DNA of 64,000 bases from Saccharina japonica (taxonomy: Eukaryota; Sar; Phaeophyceae; Laminariales; Laminariaceae): contig MEHQ01002244.1 of NCBI GenBank assembly GCA_008828725.1, forward strand, positions 1 to 64,000, in the 5' to 3' direction. Below the pieces are notes generated by a model. The model made no database searches. It saw only the letters and a list, made by a program, of their open reading frames with translations, and had not been told where the DNA came from. Shown one piece after another: positions 25,001 through 32,539 of the stretch; position 1 is the stretch's first letter; each line of letters starts with the position of its first letter. The translations under genes and the position numbers were made by a program.

Positions 25001-28000
25001 AGTGAAGTAAGCGGAAACCACGCCACTTTTTACTTTTCACACCACATGATATACGTACCATACATACTGCGCGACAGCACTTCTATACGTACGAAAAAGG
25101 GAGATAAAAGTATCGTCATGCTGGAAACACAAATAGCATGCCAAAAAAAAGGCGCAACACTATTAATACGAGCAATACTCTAACCGATACCGCTGTAGTA
25201 ATGGTATCACAGAGGAGCAATACTACAGACTACTATTATTGTGCTTCCACACGCATGTAAAAATAGAGGTAAAAGCGCAAAAAAAAAAGCGTGCTGCAAA
25301 GAACAAGAGGAACAACACAGGCGGTGACATACAGAGTCGGCCCTCTCATAAGAAGAAGGACTTTTAAGAAAGCTAGACTATTAATAGATAATAAACAAAA
25401 CGCATAAAATACGTAGCCTAGGCGCTCGCCATCTACATTAAAAAATTGGCATAAACCTACCCTCATTCTCGCTCCTTCAGAATACTACGTACAGTATTGA
25501 GGATGTTAGCCTTACATCTGACTTCAGTTTGCTTTTTCAATGAAAGGGCCGATATTGCTGTATACAGCCAGATATGACGGTGTCCAGTTCTCACCTCCTC
25601 TCTGCCTCGACTCGTCTAGCCACGTCTCCATTGCTCGTCAAAGCCGAGGTCCCCATAGCATGGCCCTCGTCCTAAAAAAAACACCGGAGATAAAAAAAAA
25701 TCAGAGAGAAAAAATACGCCAGAGGGCATGCGCAACAGCAGTAGTTACTATGACTTGGCCCAGCTTTGACCAAATGGTTGGTATGGTAGTCCACACTGAA
25801 AAGTCCGAGAAAATTCCGAGAAATTTCCCAGGCGGTTGGGGTTGAGGTCAGGGTTTACAGCCAATTGTTATTCAACCATTTCACACCTCGGACAGATCAT
25901 CTACAATATTGTTATCATCTTGAGTACAGTATACGGTTCACCTCAAAAGTCACTCCCTTCACAACGCCCCTTCATTCTAAAACAACACCTGCGATGATGC
26001 AACAACATATTTACACCCCAAACATGCCTTCCCCTTAAAAAAAACGCCGTCTTACTCGACAGCAACGCCCGCGAGGCAACACGACGACGCACGCACCACG
26101 AAACAAAACCCCTCCCAAGACATCCCACCCTCTACTACAAGTTGAAACCCCTGGAGAAAACCGTACTCACGCTTTTCCAGGCACAAACCACTAGGAACTA
26201 CTATTACGAGGGGCCATAGTAAATAGGGTCTACGGTACACAAAAACCTATATATTTCCCAATTTTTACTAATAATATTTGGACCTATTTACTATGGTCCT
26301 CCGTAACACTGTAGAGTAGAACTGGAAAATTTCCATGCTTCCATTTTGTTTTTCGTGCAGTAGTAAAGGGGATAGCGTCGCTCTCACCAACACCATCCTG
26401 AGCCAGTAGATGCGCGACAAAGGAGACTCCTGCCACCGCGGCTGCTCATTGGTCAGCCTCTGGTACGTGGTCACCACCACCCCGAACGCCTCCAGGTTTT
26501 CGACGGGGGGAAGGGGGAGGTCCGAGCGCTCGTCGAAAAAAAATGGTCCTAACCTCCCTGCGAAGCAGGCGGGCAGACAGAATCGACACCATCGTTATAG
26601 TTGGCCATCATCATCATTATCGCCATCATCATAAGTATCGTCATCATACCATCACCATCATACCATCACCACCATCATCCTCATTATCATCATCATCAGC
26701 ATCGCCATCGTGATCATCATAATGACACAATCATAATACCCTTGAGGACGTCGATCCCGTTCCCAAGAAGCAGCCCGGACACGTGCAGATACGGTCACAC
26801 GGTGCCCGAACAGTCGCTCTCACATCAGCGTCAGAACCATGAGTGTCGGACCTTAAAACCAAGCCGCAACGCAAGCCGCGTGTACTGAAGTACAACACCA
26901 TCTTGTGTCTCCAAATCAAACTAACGGCGCTGCCAAAGGTGTGTTTAGTAGGGCACTGAGTATATACTCAGGCGGTAGAAACTAAGGGGGTATCAAAGCA
27001 CATACCCGAGTATGACTAAGGACCCGAGTATGACCAAGGGGGTCCCCGGGTACGTACCCGAGTATGACTCAGGGGGTACCCGGGTACATACCCGAATATG
27101 TCTCAGGGGGTACTCGGGTAGGACTCAGGGGTACGTAGCCGAGTATGACTCAGGGGGTACCCGGGTACATACCCGAGTATGATAAAAACAACCATGTTTG
27201 GTACCCAGGTATCCCAGAGTACATACCCGAGTATGACTCAGGGGGTACCCGGGTACATACCCGAGTATGACCAAAACAACCAGGTTTTGGTACCCGGGTA
27301 CCCCAGAGATCATATGTACCCTACTAAACATACCCTTGGTTCTAAGCTAGCTGTAAAGGGGATGTCTTACCCGGCTCAGCGTGCAGGGTAATCTGATTCC
27401 TCCAGTGGGGAAGCATGGGCGGCGGGACGACGATGAGGGTCGCCGACGACGGTATCAGCGCACGGAGGCGTTTAGCCTTAGCCTGGCCTCGGTCCTGATC
27501 GTCATCCGAAAAGGAAGCATTGTCGACAGCGATAAGGCATAAAGGCGCGGTCAGCGATAGCAAGCAGGCTCACATCGTCAAATATAACCGGACATCAGCG
27601 CGTGTATGGAATGAGCTGTTTTCACCCCCCTAGTGAAGTGGTTGGTGTGGGCGAAGAGATGGTGATACGTAGTGCCTGAGCTTCTTCTGTCCCATGATGA
27701 CAACAAGCTGAGCGCAGGAAGAACCCCCCCCCCCGCGCGCGCGAGATCTTTCTCTGCGAGACACATGCTAGTTCACTATTCAAGTGGATGTGCAGTAAGC
27801 AGGAACAGTAGTTGGCCACCCACCCGCTTTGAGTATGTCAACCATTTTTTATTGAAACGCTCCACCCTGCACGACACTACACCACAACACATCACACCGC
27901 AACACGCCAGACCACCCCACACCATAAAATTAACACACTTGAGTCGCACTAGGCTACACTGCACTGCACTACGCTAGGCTGCACCACGCTACACCCACCG

Positions 28001-31000
28001 CACCCCACCCCGCCGCCCCACCGCATCCCATGGTTGACAAAGCACTACTACGCCATGGTTGACCAAACACTACTATATACACCATGATTGAGCTAGCACT
28101 ACACCATGGTTGCGAATCACTACTACACCATGGTTGACAGACCACTACGCCATGGTTGACGACGCACTACTACACCATGGTTAACGAATGATTACGTACA
28201 CCATGGTTAGCGAAGCACTACACTATCCGTATGGTTGGCGAAGCACTACACTACCCGTATGGTTGCCGAAGCACTACTACACCATGATCGAGCAAGCAAT
28301 TACACCGTGTTTGACGACCCACTACGTACACCATGCTCAACGCACCACCACCCAATGGCCAACGAAGCACTACTGCTGTACAATGGTTGATTGACAAAGC
28401 ACTATCACGGGGGACCATAATAAATACTAGTAAATAGGACCTACCGTACAGACAACATCCTATATGTTTACCTATTTTTACTAACAACAATTGGTCCTAT
28501 TCCCTATGGTCCCTTGTAATAGTATACCATGACTATTTGTTGAATAGACGCTGCACATATCATACCACTCTGCGGCCGACGAAGACACCCTTGAGCAGTT
28601 CCTCCGCCTCCCTCCCAAGCTTTCGCGCCTCCTCGGCGACCCTGGGCATTGCTTTCGCCCTCACAGACCCCTTCTCCCACACGGCAGCGCACCCGAAAAC
28701 AAAAATGGAAACCCGCAAACAGGCGGGGATTTATAGGCGGAAGGTGAAATTTGATAACCTCAAATAGACCAGAATGAACACCGGGCACGAAAATGGGGAG
28801 GGGGGAAGCAACAAAGTGGAAGACAAAACTCAAACAGGCGTGAATTCACGAGGGGAAAATGAATTTGAAAACCCCAAACAGGCGGTAATTCTTGAGGGGG
28901 GGCACCACAAATAGACGGGGTGCATTAGAAGGGGAGGGGGTGGGGGGGGGGGGGTGTACTCGATATTCATGCATGGCCGTAGTTGTACGACCATAGACCC
29001 TCGCATCCCTATAATGCCGGGACGGAGCATGTCGGGTTTTCACCGACCAGAGGGGGGGGTTACAAAAACACGTACAATTACGTTAAACAAATACAAAAAA
29101 CACGAAAAAACAGAAGAAAAAAAACTCACCTGGTGCACACCACCAGCAACTCCCGAATCCGTAACAGCCGAAGCAGAAACGCCTCCGTGGTACGTCACCG
29201 CGTTAGAGAACACTCTCCGAACGTCAGCTGCAAAGTCTTCGAAGGCGTTGTAAGAGAGGGAGGAGTCGCGAGGCCCGGAAGATGCCCGCCTGCGTCGCCC
29301 GATGGCGCGGAGGAAGTACATAGAAGTTAGCGTCAGGGATGGGCGTACGGTTGGTTCCGTTTCGTTCCCGTGAAACCGCCGCTTCAACCGGTCGACCAAA
29401 GGGCCGGTCTGATCGGTCGTCATTTGTTAGGATGCGGAGGAAATTGAGCCAGGGCTGACTGCGCGGTTTCGTTCCGTTTCGGCCCCGTGTGAGTGTTTTA
29501 GATCCGGTTCGGTGAAACGGTCGCTTCGGTCGGTCGGTCCATCGGATTAATCTACGGCAAAAAAAAATGCTTCCGCGACGGTAGAGGCAATAGCAGAGCA
29601 TTCAAAATCAAAAATAGCACGTCAAAACTGTCAGAATCGTACATAGAAGTGCCCGTATACGCAGCAGCTAACAGAACCGCCTACGCGGTGGCCGAATTTG
29701 GTTAACATATTTCGGTCCAGCCGACCGAATTCGGTTCAGACGGCTGAATTCGGTTCAGGTGGGTGAATTAGGTTCAAACAAACGAATCGATCCAGGCAGC
29801 CAAATTCGGCTCAGAATATCAAATTCGGTTTATGGGTTCCATCTTAGCCCCCACCCCCCCCGCCCCCCTTGGGTTGGCGTCGGTTGGCAACGACGCTGTA
29901 AAACACGCCACTCGCTGCGTGAGCTAGACAACCAGGGTGCCGTTTTTTTTCGGCATTTTTTTTTGGCGGTCACCAAAGCTGGCGGTCGAGTAGATCATTT
30001 GTGCGGGGTGGAGAACCTTTGCTCCGCACAAGGGGAATGGTCGTATCACGTAGTGTTAATATGGTAAGGCGTCCGCGAGGCAGTTACATAGTAAAACCCA
30101 TTGCTGTCTCCGGAAGTGGCCACACCAGAAATTAAATTAACTCATTGAAGCTGTCATCCATATGCAAGTCCGCCTCACGATCGGTTCTTAGTAGTATGCA
30201 GCTCACCCTTCATGCGACTCGCCGAACACCTCACGGCGCTTCGCGCTTGGTGCTAGCAATGTCTGCCTGGTCGGTGAAAACCCAACATGCTCCGTTCCGG
30301 CATTGTAGGGATGCGCGGGTCTATGGTCATGCCACTACGGCCGTGCACGACACGAGTACACCCCCCCCCCCCGTTAGGAGTAGGAACGGTGCTCCGTCTC
30401 GAAAGGGATGCGTGGTCAATGGTCAAATGACTTAAGGCAAGCAACAAACGAGTACCCCCCCCCCCCTGACTCACCTTGCGATGGTCTGCAGGTCGATAGG
30501 CTCGCCCACAGCCGCAATGTAGTCCGGCATACCCAGCTCCTGAACAAAAATAGAAGGGATCGGGGGCATCAAGAGCCAAGTCTATATGATACCTACCTAC
30601 AGCAGTAGTAGGTATGTATGCGACAAGCCATCCGTTCCCCGAAAAATTCTAGGAGGCGCGGACGGCAGCATCATAAATGTAACTGTTTTTCAGCAGCAAA
30701 ACAATGATCCGTCTCTGATTCCAAGAAAAAAAAATGCCTCCAGAACTCGGGTACTGTATGCTACATGTTTTTTTAAGGGTCCGTAAAAACATGACAAGGC
30801 ATACCTGGTATATGGTATGTACAACAGAGCGAACGGCAGCCTGTTGTTGCACGAACAGAGAACAGGGAAACATGCCGGCAAACGAAACATATGCGTCATA
30901 CTACGGGCACAAAACGACCGGCGTACACTACCACCACCACGACCACACCAACGCCAACAACTACAAGAAGAACCCCAACACCAACACCTTCTCCCCCACC

Positions 31001-32539
31001 CCTACAACCAATCAACATCAACGCCCACACCAACATCAACACCCAAGACAACACCAACGCCAACACAAACAACACATTACAACACCAACATCAATAACAG
31101 CGAAAACTAACACCAGCATCAACTCCAACAAAAGACCAACACCAACACCTGACAACACCAACATACACCAACATCAGGCCCTCCAACCACCAACCACCAA
31201 CCACCACCACCAAGAATACCCCGCACCTCGAGCGTGTCCTGGTCCAACTGGCGGCAAAACACGCCCGCGGCATCCTTGACCTGCAGAGCGCGGACCACCT
31301 TCATCATGGCAACCTGCCGCTCCAACTTGCCCCAGTGCCGCCACTGCTCCGCCGTTGCTGTGCCGCTGCCAGACCGGGTGCCGCTGGAAGCCGGCGCCTC
31401 GGGCACAGGGACAGCTTCTGGGACACGTAAACAAATTGCGCGAGCCCGGGCCAGGTGGGAGGTGGGGAGGGTGTTGACCTCTTTTCGGGGGGGGCTTTAG
31501 GGGTACGCCCATCTCATGTTTTCGCGACGAACTACTTGGAATTATAGTGGAAATATGTTTTCAGCTGCACAATATGGGTTAAGTCAAACCCACGGTGTGC
31601 AATGTTCTCGGTCGGCGGTCGTCATGAATCGTTAACACGAGGTTTCGCGTGTGGAGCCTTGGGCTGAGTTTTCGGGGCGTTGATGGGGTTGTTTTTTCTC
31701 GTCGTGAAACGAAATCGGAAATTAAGAAATTAGCACACCGTGCTAGCTCCAGGTGCAAACCCCGCGTGTCCACGAAGCCCACACCACCACCATGGCCATC
31801 CCCACCACCACCACCACCACCATCAACACCATCACCATCACCAATGCTACCAACACCACCAACACCAAAACCAATACCACCAATGCCACCTACTACCAAC
31901 ACCAACACCAACACCAACGCCACCACCAACACCAACACCAACACCATCACCAACACCATCACCACCAACACCAACACCAACACCACCAACCCCATCCCAC
32001 CCCCGACCCCAGCCCCAACCAGACTCACCTGGCAAGAGGCCTCTCGTCCGCAGCAGGAGCGCCAGCACCGTGATAGTCTTGCCCAGCCCCGGCTCGTCGC
32101 ACAGCATCCCCCCCCTAACCGGAACACACAGGGGAGGGGCATCCGGCGACACCATCCCATCCACCACGTTCACCCACATCCTTCCAATGGGTGGGGTCAA
32201 CCCCGAGCTCTCCGCGAGACACGTTCCGGTTGTCCCTGGTGCTGATAGCAGGCCGACGCCCCCGTTGCTGCTCGCTCGAGGGTGGCTATTCTTACCGTTG
32301 CTTTGGGCTGGACCGCTCGTGCGAGGATTGCTACCGTTGCTTTGAGCTTGGTTGCTCGTGCAAGGGCTACCGATCGTACCGTTGCTCTGGGCTTGGCTGC
32401 TCGGGCGAAGATTGACACCACCGTTGCTTCGGGCTTGGGCTGATACTGCCGTTGATAGTACCGTTGGGTCGATCGGGACGAAGTCGGGGTGATAACGAGG
32501 ACCCCGGTCGCGCTCTCTGTCACGCATCCACTGCAGCCC
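10011..32539 (-). CDS. SNF2-family helicase with inserted bromodomain and RING-like motif (5' end missing)
   Basis: Exons in transcript order: 32539-32029, 31417-31227, 30539-30475, 29289-29130, 28673-28566, 27494-27371, about 26835-26740 (frame uncertain), 26548-26388, 25671-25595, 24909-24796, 23087-23018, 22544-22423, 21237-21147, 20699-20517, 19815-19765, 19261-19184, 17645-17535, 16727-16411, 15756-15699, duplicate pair 14848-14535 and 13871-13814, 13104-13004, 12146-12002, 11261-10011 (stop TGA 10013-10011). About 1,390 residues are visible with one copy of the pair. Junctions are GT/AG with matching phases. Motifs: GLQWMRDRE, motif I DEPGLGKT, bromodomain, motif Ia TLIVVPPPMLPHW, VVVTTYQRL, DEGH, motif III WVMTGTPTP, VMIRHTK, LLNPANTKY, zinc motif, motif IV KAIVFSQFLPVLN, motif V GLDLSFVTHMFLMD, motif VI ARANRMGA. 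By eye the closest relative is the plant F-box/SNF2 protein At3g54460. The likely role is ATP-dependent remodelling of chromatin or removal of DNA-bound proteins in the nucleus (family inference). The tail after motif VI is about 375 residues, Ser/Gly/Lys-rich with acidic runs. Confidence 0.9.
10330..10545 (-). repeat. Coding minisatellite in the helicase tail
   Basis: Degenerate 24-27 bp units containing GCTAATAGCG / GCGATACCGG encode repeats of the type SAISEIGA, AIAVSEMG and AGIAINSSE in the C-terminal tail. The tail also holds an acidic Glu run (about 10690-10735) and Lys/Arg-rich patches. One unit contains the palindromic TATTAATAG motif that is over-represented across the window. Confidence 0.6.
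11350..11558 (+). mobile_element. G-run element family A, copy 5 (rearranged)
   Basis: G-run, GTGTACTTCATTGTCATGCA and a diverged head to GACCAGG (11452), then about 45 bp of other sequence, then a second partial unit (GGTTTTCAACCAG) and the body marker TGCTAGCACCAAGCGCGAAG ending at 11558. The next copy starts immediately. It is in the last intron of the helicase gene, opposite to its transcription. Confidence 0.65.
11560..11770 (+). mobile_element. G-run element family A, full-length copy 6
   Basis: G-run, GTACTCATCTCGTGCACGGC, head, stem GTTGG-loop-CCAAC, then body: CTAGCACCAAGCGCGAAGCG, TCGCATGAATGG, GAGGCGGACTTGCA. The same order is present at 30161-30373 on the other strand, which defines a full length of about 210 bp. 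The stem differs from the GTCGG/CCGAC of other copies by a paired C:G to T:A change. No open frame. Confidence 0.8.
12385..12595. mobile_element. Diverged copy of the GACACC MITE
   Basis: Shares AGGTTTACAGGAAAGTAAGA, AAATCCAGCCTGGGT and TTTCTTACTA blocks and a closing AATAGGTGTCCTGTG with the copies at 13487 and 43826. Intronic in the helicase gene. Confidence 0.5.
12672..12762. mobile_element. 91-bp MITE with TTTAACCC termini
   Basis: Ends TTTAACCCGTTCAGAACTG and CAGTTCTTAAGGGGTTAAA are inverted repeats. The core is CACACTAATTCCAAGTAGTT. Related sequences occur at 19040-19075, 31525-31590, 51795-51850 and as a longer palindrome at 60395-60450. The family is small and highly diverged. Confidence 0.7.
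13487..13640. mobile_element. GACACC-type MITE copy, partly repeated after the gap
   Basis: Begins near AATAAGAAACAGTCTAACAA and ends TTTCTTATTAGGTGTCCTGT. Its last 20 bases reappear at 15501, the first bases after the N gap, which marks where the duplicated 1.4 kb block begins. Confidence 0.65.
13621..15027. repeat. 1.4 kb direct duplication, left copy
   Basis: Near-identical (a few percent differences, small indels) to 15501-16912. It contains two helicase exons on the minus strand: 14848-14535 (QSDNSGGQD... to VDRQ) and 13871-13814 (motif IV, GGYRPLKAIVFSQF). It ends at the N gap inside a pyrimidine tract. The exon pair is phase-compatible with insertion after the right-hand pair, so a transcript with both would stay open but would carry motif IV twice. 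See the finding on possible mis-assembly. Confidence 0.9.
15028..15500. other. Assembly gap (473 N)
   Basis: Run of N. The left flank ends in TTTTCCCCCTCC. In the right copy the same sequence continues into a 600-bp pyrimidine tract, which would explain why sequencing stopped. Long open frames across the gap are artefacts of reading N as open. Confidence 1.
15501..16912. repeat. 1.4 kb direct duplication, right copy
   Basis: Matches 13621-15027. It holds helicase exons 16727-16411 and 15756-15699 with the same splice sites as the left copy; the acidic run is one Glu codon longer. It continues beyond 16912 into the pyrimidine tract that the left copy loses in the gap. Confidence 0.9.
16900..17520. 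repeat. Pyrimidine tract (CCCTCC/CCTT)n and C-runs
   Basis: About 600 bp almost wholly C and T on the plus strand, with C-runs of 14 or more near 17360-17440. It is intronic; in the helicase transcript it reads as G/A-rich. Such tracts can form triplex or G-quadruplex structures (general knowledge). The Pro/Ser- and Gly/Arg/Glu-rich open frames over it are artefacts. Confidence 0.9.
17890..18192. repeat. 10-bp tandem repeat (ATCATACAGA)
   Basis: About 30 units of ATCATACAGA with AACATACAGA and ATCACACAGA variants, in the intron after the zinc-motif exon. The MCMICMICM open frame on the minus strand is a repeat artefact. Confidence 0.9.
18380..19012. repeat. Tandem repeat with ACACGGGCGTTA and CACGTGTG
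   Basis: Units of about 47 bp, in places arranged as higher-order units of about 125 bp (18545-18670 and 18655-18750 are near-identical), made of TACACGGGCGTTACCTTATT, ATCTTGATTACAG and ACGTGTGTTAT blocks. Intronic. Confidence 0.85.
19184..19815 (-). other. RING-like zinc motif on two mini-exons of the helicase
   Basis: Exon 19815-19765 (17 codons, GCGEPLQLLHVTPCAHL) and exon 19261-19184 (26 codons, VCVDCVDCVNNACRVCGKPY...) join in phase 0 after the exon ending ...SSCQ. Together they give C-x2-C, then T-P-C-x-H-x3-C-x2-C, then C-x2-C, a RING-type cysteine/histidine pattern. Both exons have good GT/AG borders although they are only 51 and 78 nt. A similar cysteine cluster lies at the same place in At3g54460 as I recall it. 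It could be a ubiquitin ligase RING or a structural zinc module. Confidence 0.8.
20720..21118. repeat. GATCAGATA tandem repeat
   Basis: About 40 units of 8-10 bp of the type AGATCAGATCAGATAGATC, between two helicase exons (20699 and 21147). It begins about 20 bases from one exon and ends about 30 bases from the other. Confidence 0.9.
21250..21705. repeat. 65-75 bp tandem repeat (AGCGTGTGCGAGC)
   Basis: Six to seven diverged units each containing AGCGTGTGCGAGCRT, GTCAGNAGNAAAANT and a CTTGRTTGG block. Intronic. Beyond it, 21720-22170 is rich in short palindromic TACCAGGTA and GGTACC words without a fixed period. Confidence 0.75.
22207..22279. other. Strong intronic hairpin
   Basis: CCGCGTTGATT and AATCAACGCGG (22236-22264) form a perfect 11-bp stem with a 7-base loop, enclosed by CCAGGG (22207-22212) and CCCTGG (22274-22279). 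It lies in the helicase intron between exons 21237 and 22423. No known RNA class recognised. Confidence 0.6.
23278..23388. repeat. 20-bp tandem repeat (TATACTAATAGTAAGTAATA)
   Basis: Five units of TATACTAATAGTAAGTAATA with small changes. Intronic in the helicase gene. Confidence 0.9.
23570..23705. mobile_element. CTCATAAGAAA MITE, related to the GACACC MITE
   Basis: Terminal repeats CTCATAAGAAA and TTTCTTATGAG bracket a core with GACTTTCTTATTTGAGAAAG and TCCCACACTAACTTC. A following block, ATACTAGTTTTAGTGTA, recurs at 58168-58185 after a similar element end, so the two insertions may share flanking repeat DNA. Confidence 0.6.
24335..24625. repeat. 12-bp tandem repeat (CGTCAAGGACAT)
   Basis: About 22 units of CGTCAAGGACAT and variants (CGTCAAGGGCAG, CGTCAAGGAAAT). 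In-frame length of 12 gives an open VKDIRQGHPSR frame that is not a gene. Intronic. Confidence 0.9.
24935..24995. repeat. AAGAGTGAATT tandem repeat
   Basis: Five units of about 11 bp just upstream, in transcript sense, of the motif III exon (24909-24796). Confidence 0.8.
26202..26307. mobile_element. TA-flanked MITE copy
   Basis: TATTACGAGGGGCCATAGTA at one end and ACTATGGTCCTCCGTAA at the other, inverted; the core ACCTATATATTTCCC is shared. One of at least seven copies in the window. Intronic in the helicase gene. Confidence 0.75.
26585..26735. repeat. (CATCAT/CACCAT)n tract
   Basis: Triplet-rich CAT/CAC tract ending at the donor side of the poorly resolved helicase exon 26835-26740. It probably disturbed the reading of that exon border. 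Confidence 0.8.
26740..26835 (-). other. Helicase exon of uncertain frame
   Basis: An exon is needed between motif Ia (ending at 27371) and the exon starting at 26548. A donor is present at 26739 (AAGG|GTATT). The frame that reads RLFGHRVTVSARVR fits a weak acceptor near 26830 and joins the next exon through an acceptor about five bases further out. The alternative PYLHVSGLLLGN frame has a stop just upstream. I could not decide. Confidence 0.35.
27000..27312. repeat. GGGTACCCGGGTACATACCCGAGTATGACTC-type repeat
   Basis: About seven units of 40-60 bp built from ACCCGAGTATGACTC and GGGGGTACCCGGGTA, which are themselves nearly palindromic. Intronic. Confidence 0.85.
27371..27494 (-). other. Helicase motif Ia exon
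   Basis: Reads DRGQAKAKRLRALIPSS, then TLIVVPPPMLPHWRNQ. The acceptor could also be 9 or 15 bases inside; phase 0 fits each. It follows the last bromodomain exon directly, so the bromodomain sits between motif I and motif Ia. Confidence 0.75.
28030..28395. repeat. 24-28 bp repeat (ACCATGGTTGACGAAGCACTACT)
   Basis: About 14 diverged units around ACCATGGTTGACGAAGCAC. Intronic, next to a MITE copy. The stretch before it (27840-28020) is CACCACA/CACTAC rich and may be an older part of the same array. Confidence 0.85.
28402..28522. mobile_element. TA-flanked MITE copy
   Basis: TATCACGGGGGACCATAATA ... CCTATGGTCCCTTGTAATA with the shared CCTATATGTTTACC core. Intronic in the helicase gene, about 45 bases from a bromodomain exon. 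Confidence 0.8.
28931..29050 (+). mobile_element. G-run element family A, copy 7 (head)
   Basis: G-run interrupted by A and T, then GTGTACTCGATATTCATGCA, the head and the GTCGG/CCGAC stem. Intronic, between two bromodomain exons and antisense to the helicase gene. Confidence 0.8.
29690..29835. repeat. GAATTCGGTTCAGRCGGCT repeat
   Basis: Six to seven units of about 20 bp with the word CCGAATTCGGTTCAG, partly palindromic. Intronic. Confidence 0.8.
30161..30373 (-). mobile_element. G-run element family A, full-length copy 8
   Basis: On the minus strand: G-run, GTGTACTCGTGTCGTGCACG, head with stem GTTGG / CCGAC (a U-G intermediate between the two stem types), body CTAGCACCAAGCGCGAAGCG and end GAGGCGGACTTGCA. 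Together with copy 6 it defines the element. Same strand as the helicase transcript. Confidence 0.8.
30389..30466 (-). mobile_element. Short G-run element, family B
   Basis: Minus strand: G-run, GTACTCGTTTGTTGC, AAGTCATTTGACCATTGACC, CATCCCTTTCGAGACGGAGC. It lies directly upstream of family A copy 8, again giving the A/B pairing seen at 5864-6025. It ends nine bases from the 30475 exon donor. Confidence 0.7.
30915..31225. repeat. (CCAACA/ACCAAC)n tract
   Basis: CCAACA-type hexamers with CACCACCAC segments over 300 bp, ending at a helicase exon. Thr/His/Asn-rich open frames on the plus strand are artefacts. Confidence 0.85.
31525..31590. mobile_element. Fragment related to the TTTAACCC MITE
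   Basis: ACTACTTGGAATTATAGTGG, TTTTCAGCTG and ATATGGGTTAA correspond to the core and end of the MITE at 12672-12762. Diverged. Confidence 0.4.
31780..32010. repeat. (ACC/AAC)n tract at a helicase donor
   Basis: CCACCAACACCAAC-type tract adjoining the donor of the motif I exon (32029). Similar in type to 30915-31225 but separated from it by an exon. Confidence 0.85.
32029..32539 (-). other. Helicase motif I exon
   Basis: Acceptor TTGGCAG before GLQWMRDRERDRGPRYHPDF. A Ser/Asn/Gln-rich stretch with repeated QAQSNG / PAQSNG words follows, then WVNVVDGMVS, RGGMLCDEPGLGKTITVLAL and LLRTRGLLP. The GLQWM start matches the segment just after the SNF2 Q-motif, so at least one coding exon lies upstream (above 32540) and was not found. 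Confidence 0.85.

Larger units (their letters stand above)
28566..31417 (-). other. Bromodomain region of the helicase (four exons)
   Basis: Exons 31417-31227, 30539-30475, 29289-29130 and 28673-28566 have matching phases and read across the bromodomain fold: helix Z (WRHWGKLERQVAMMKVVRAL), ZA loop (AAGVFCRQLD, GMPDYIAAVGEPIDLQTIA), helix B (YNAFEDFAADVRRVFSNA), VTYHGG and helix C (RAKAMPRVAEEARKLGREAE). The aspartate-rich DVRRVFSNA segment is diagnostic. The position of the acetyl-lysine-binding Asn (Y-N in most bromodomains) is Y-H here, so canonical binding is doubtful. The BC region is lengthened by about 20 residues. Confidence 0.85.
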
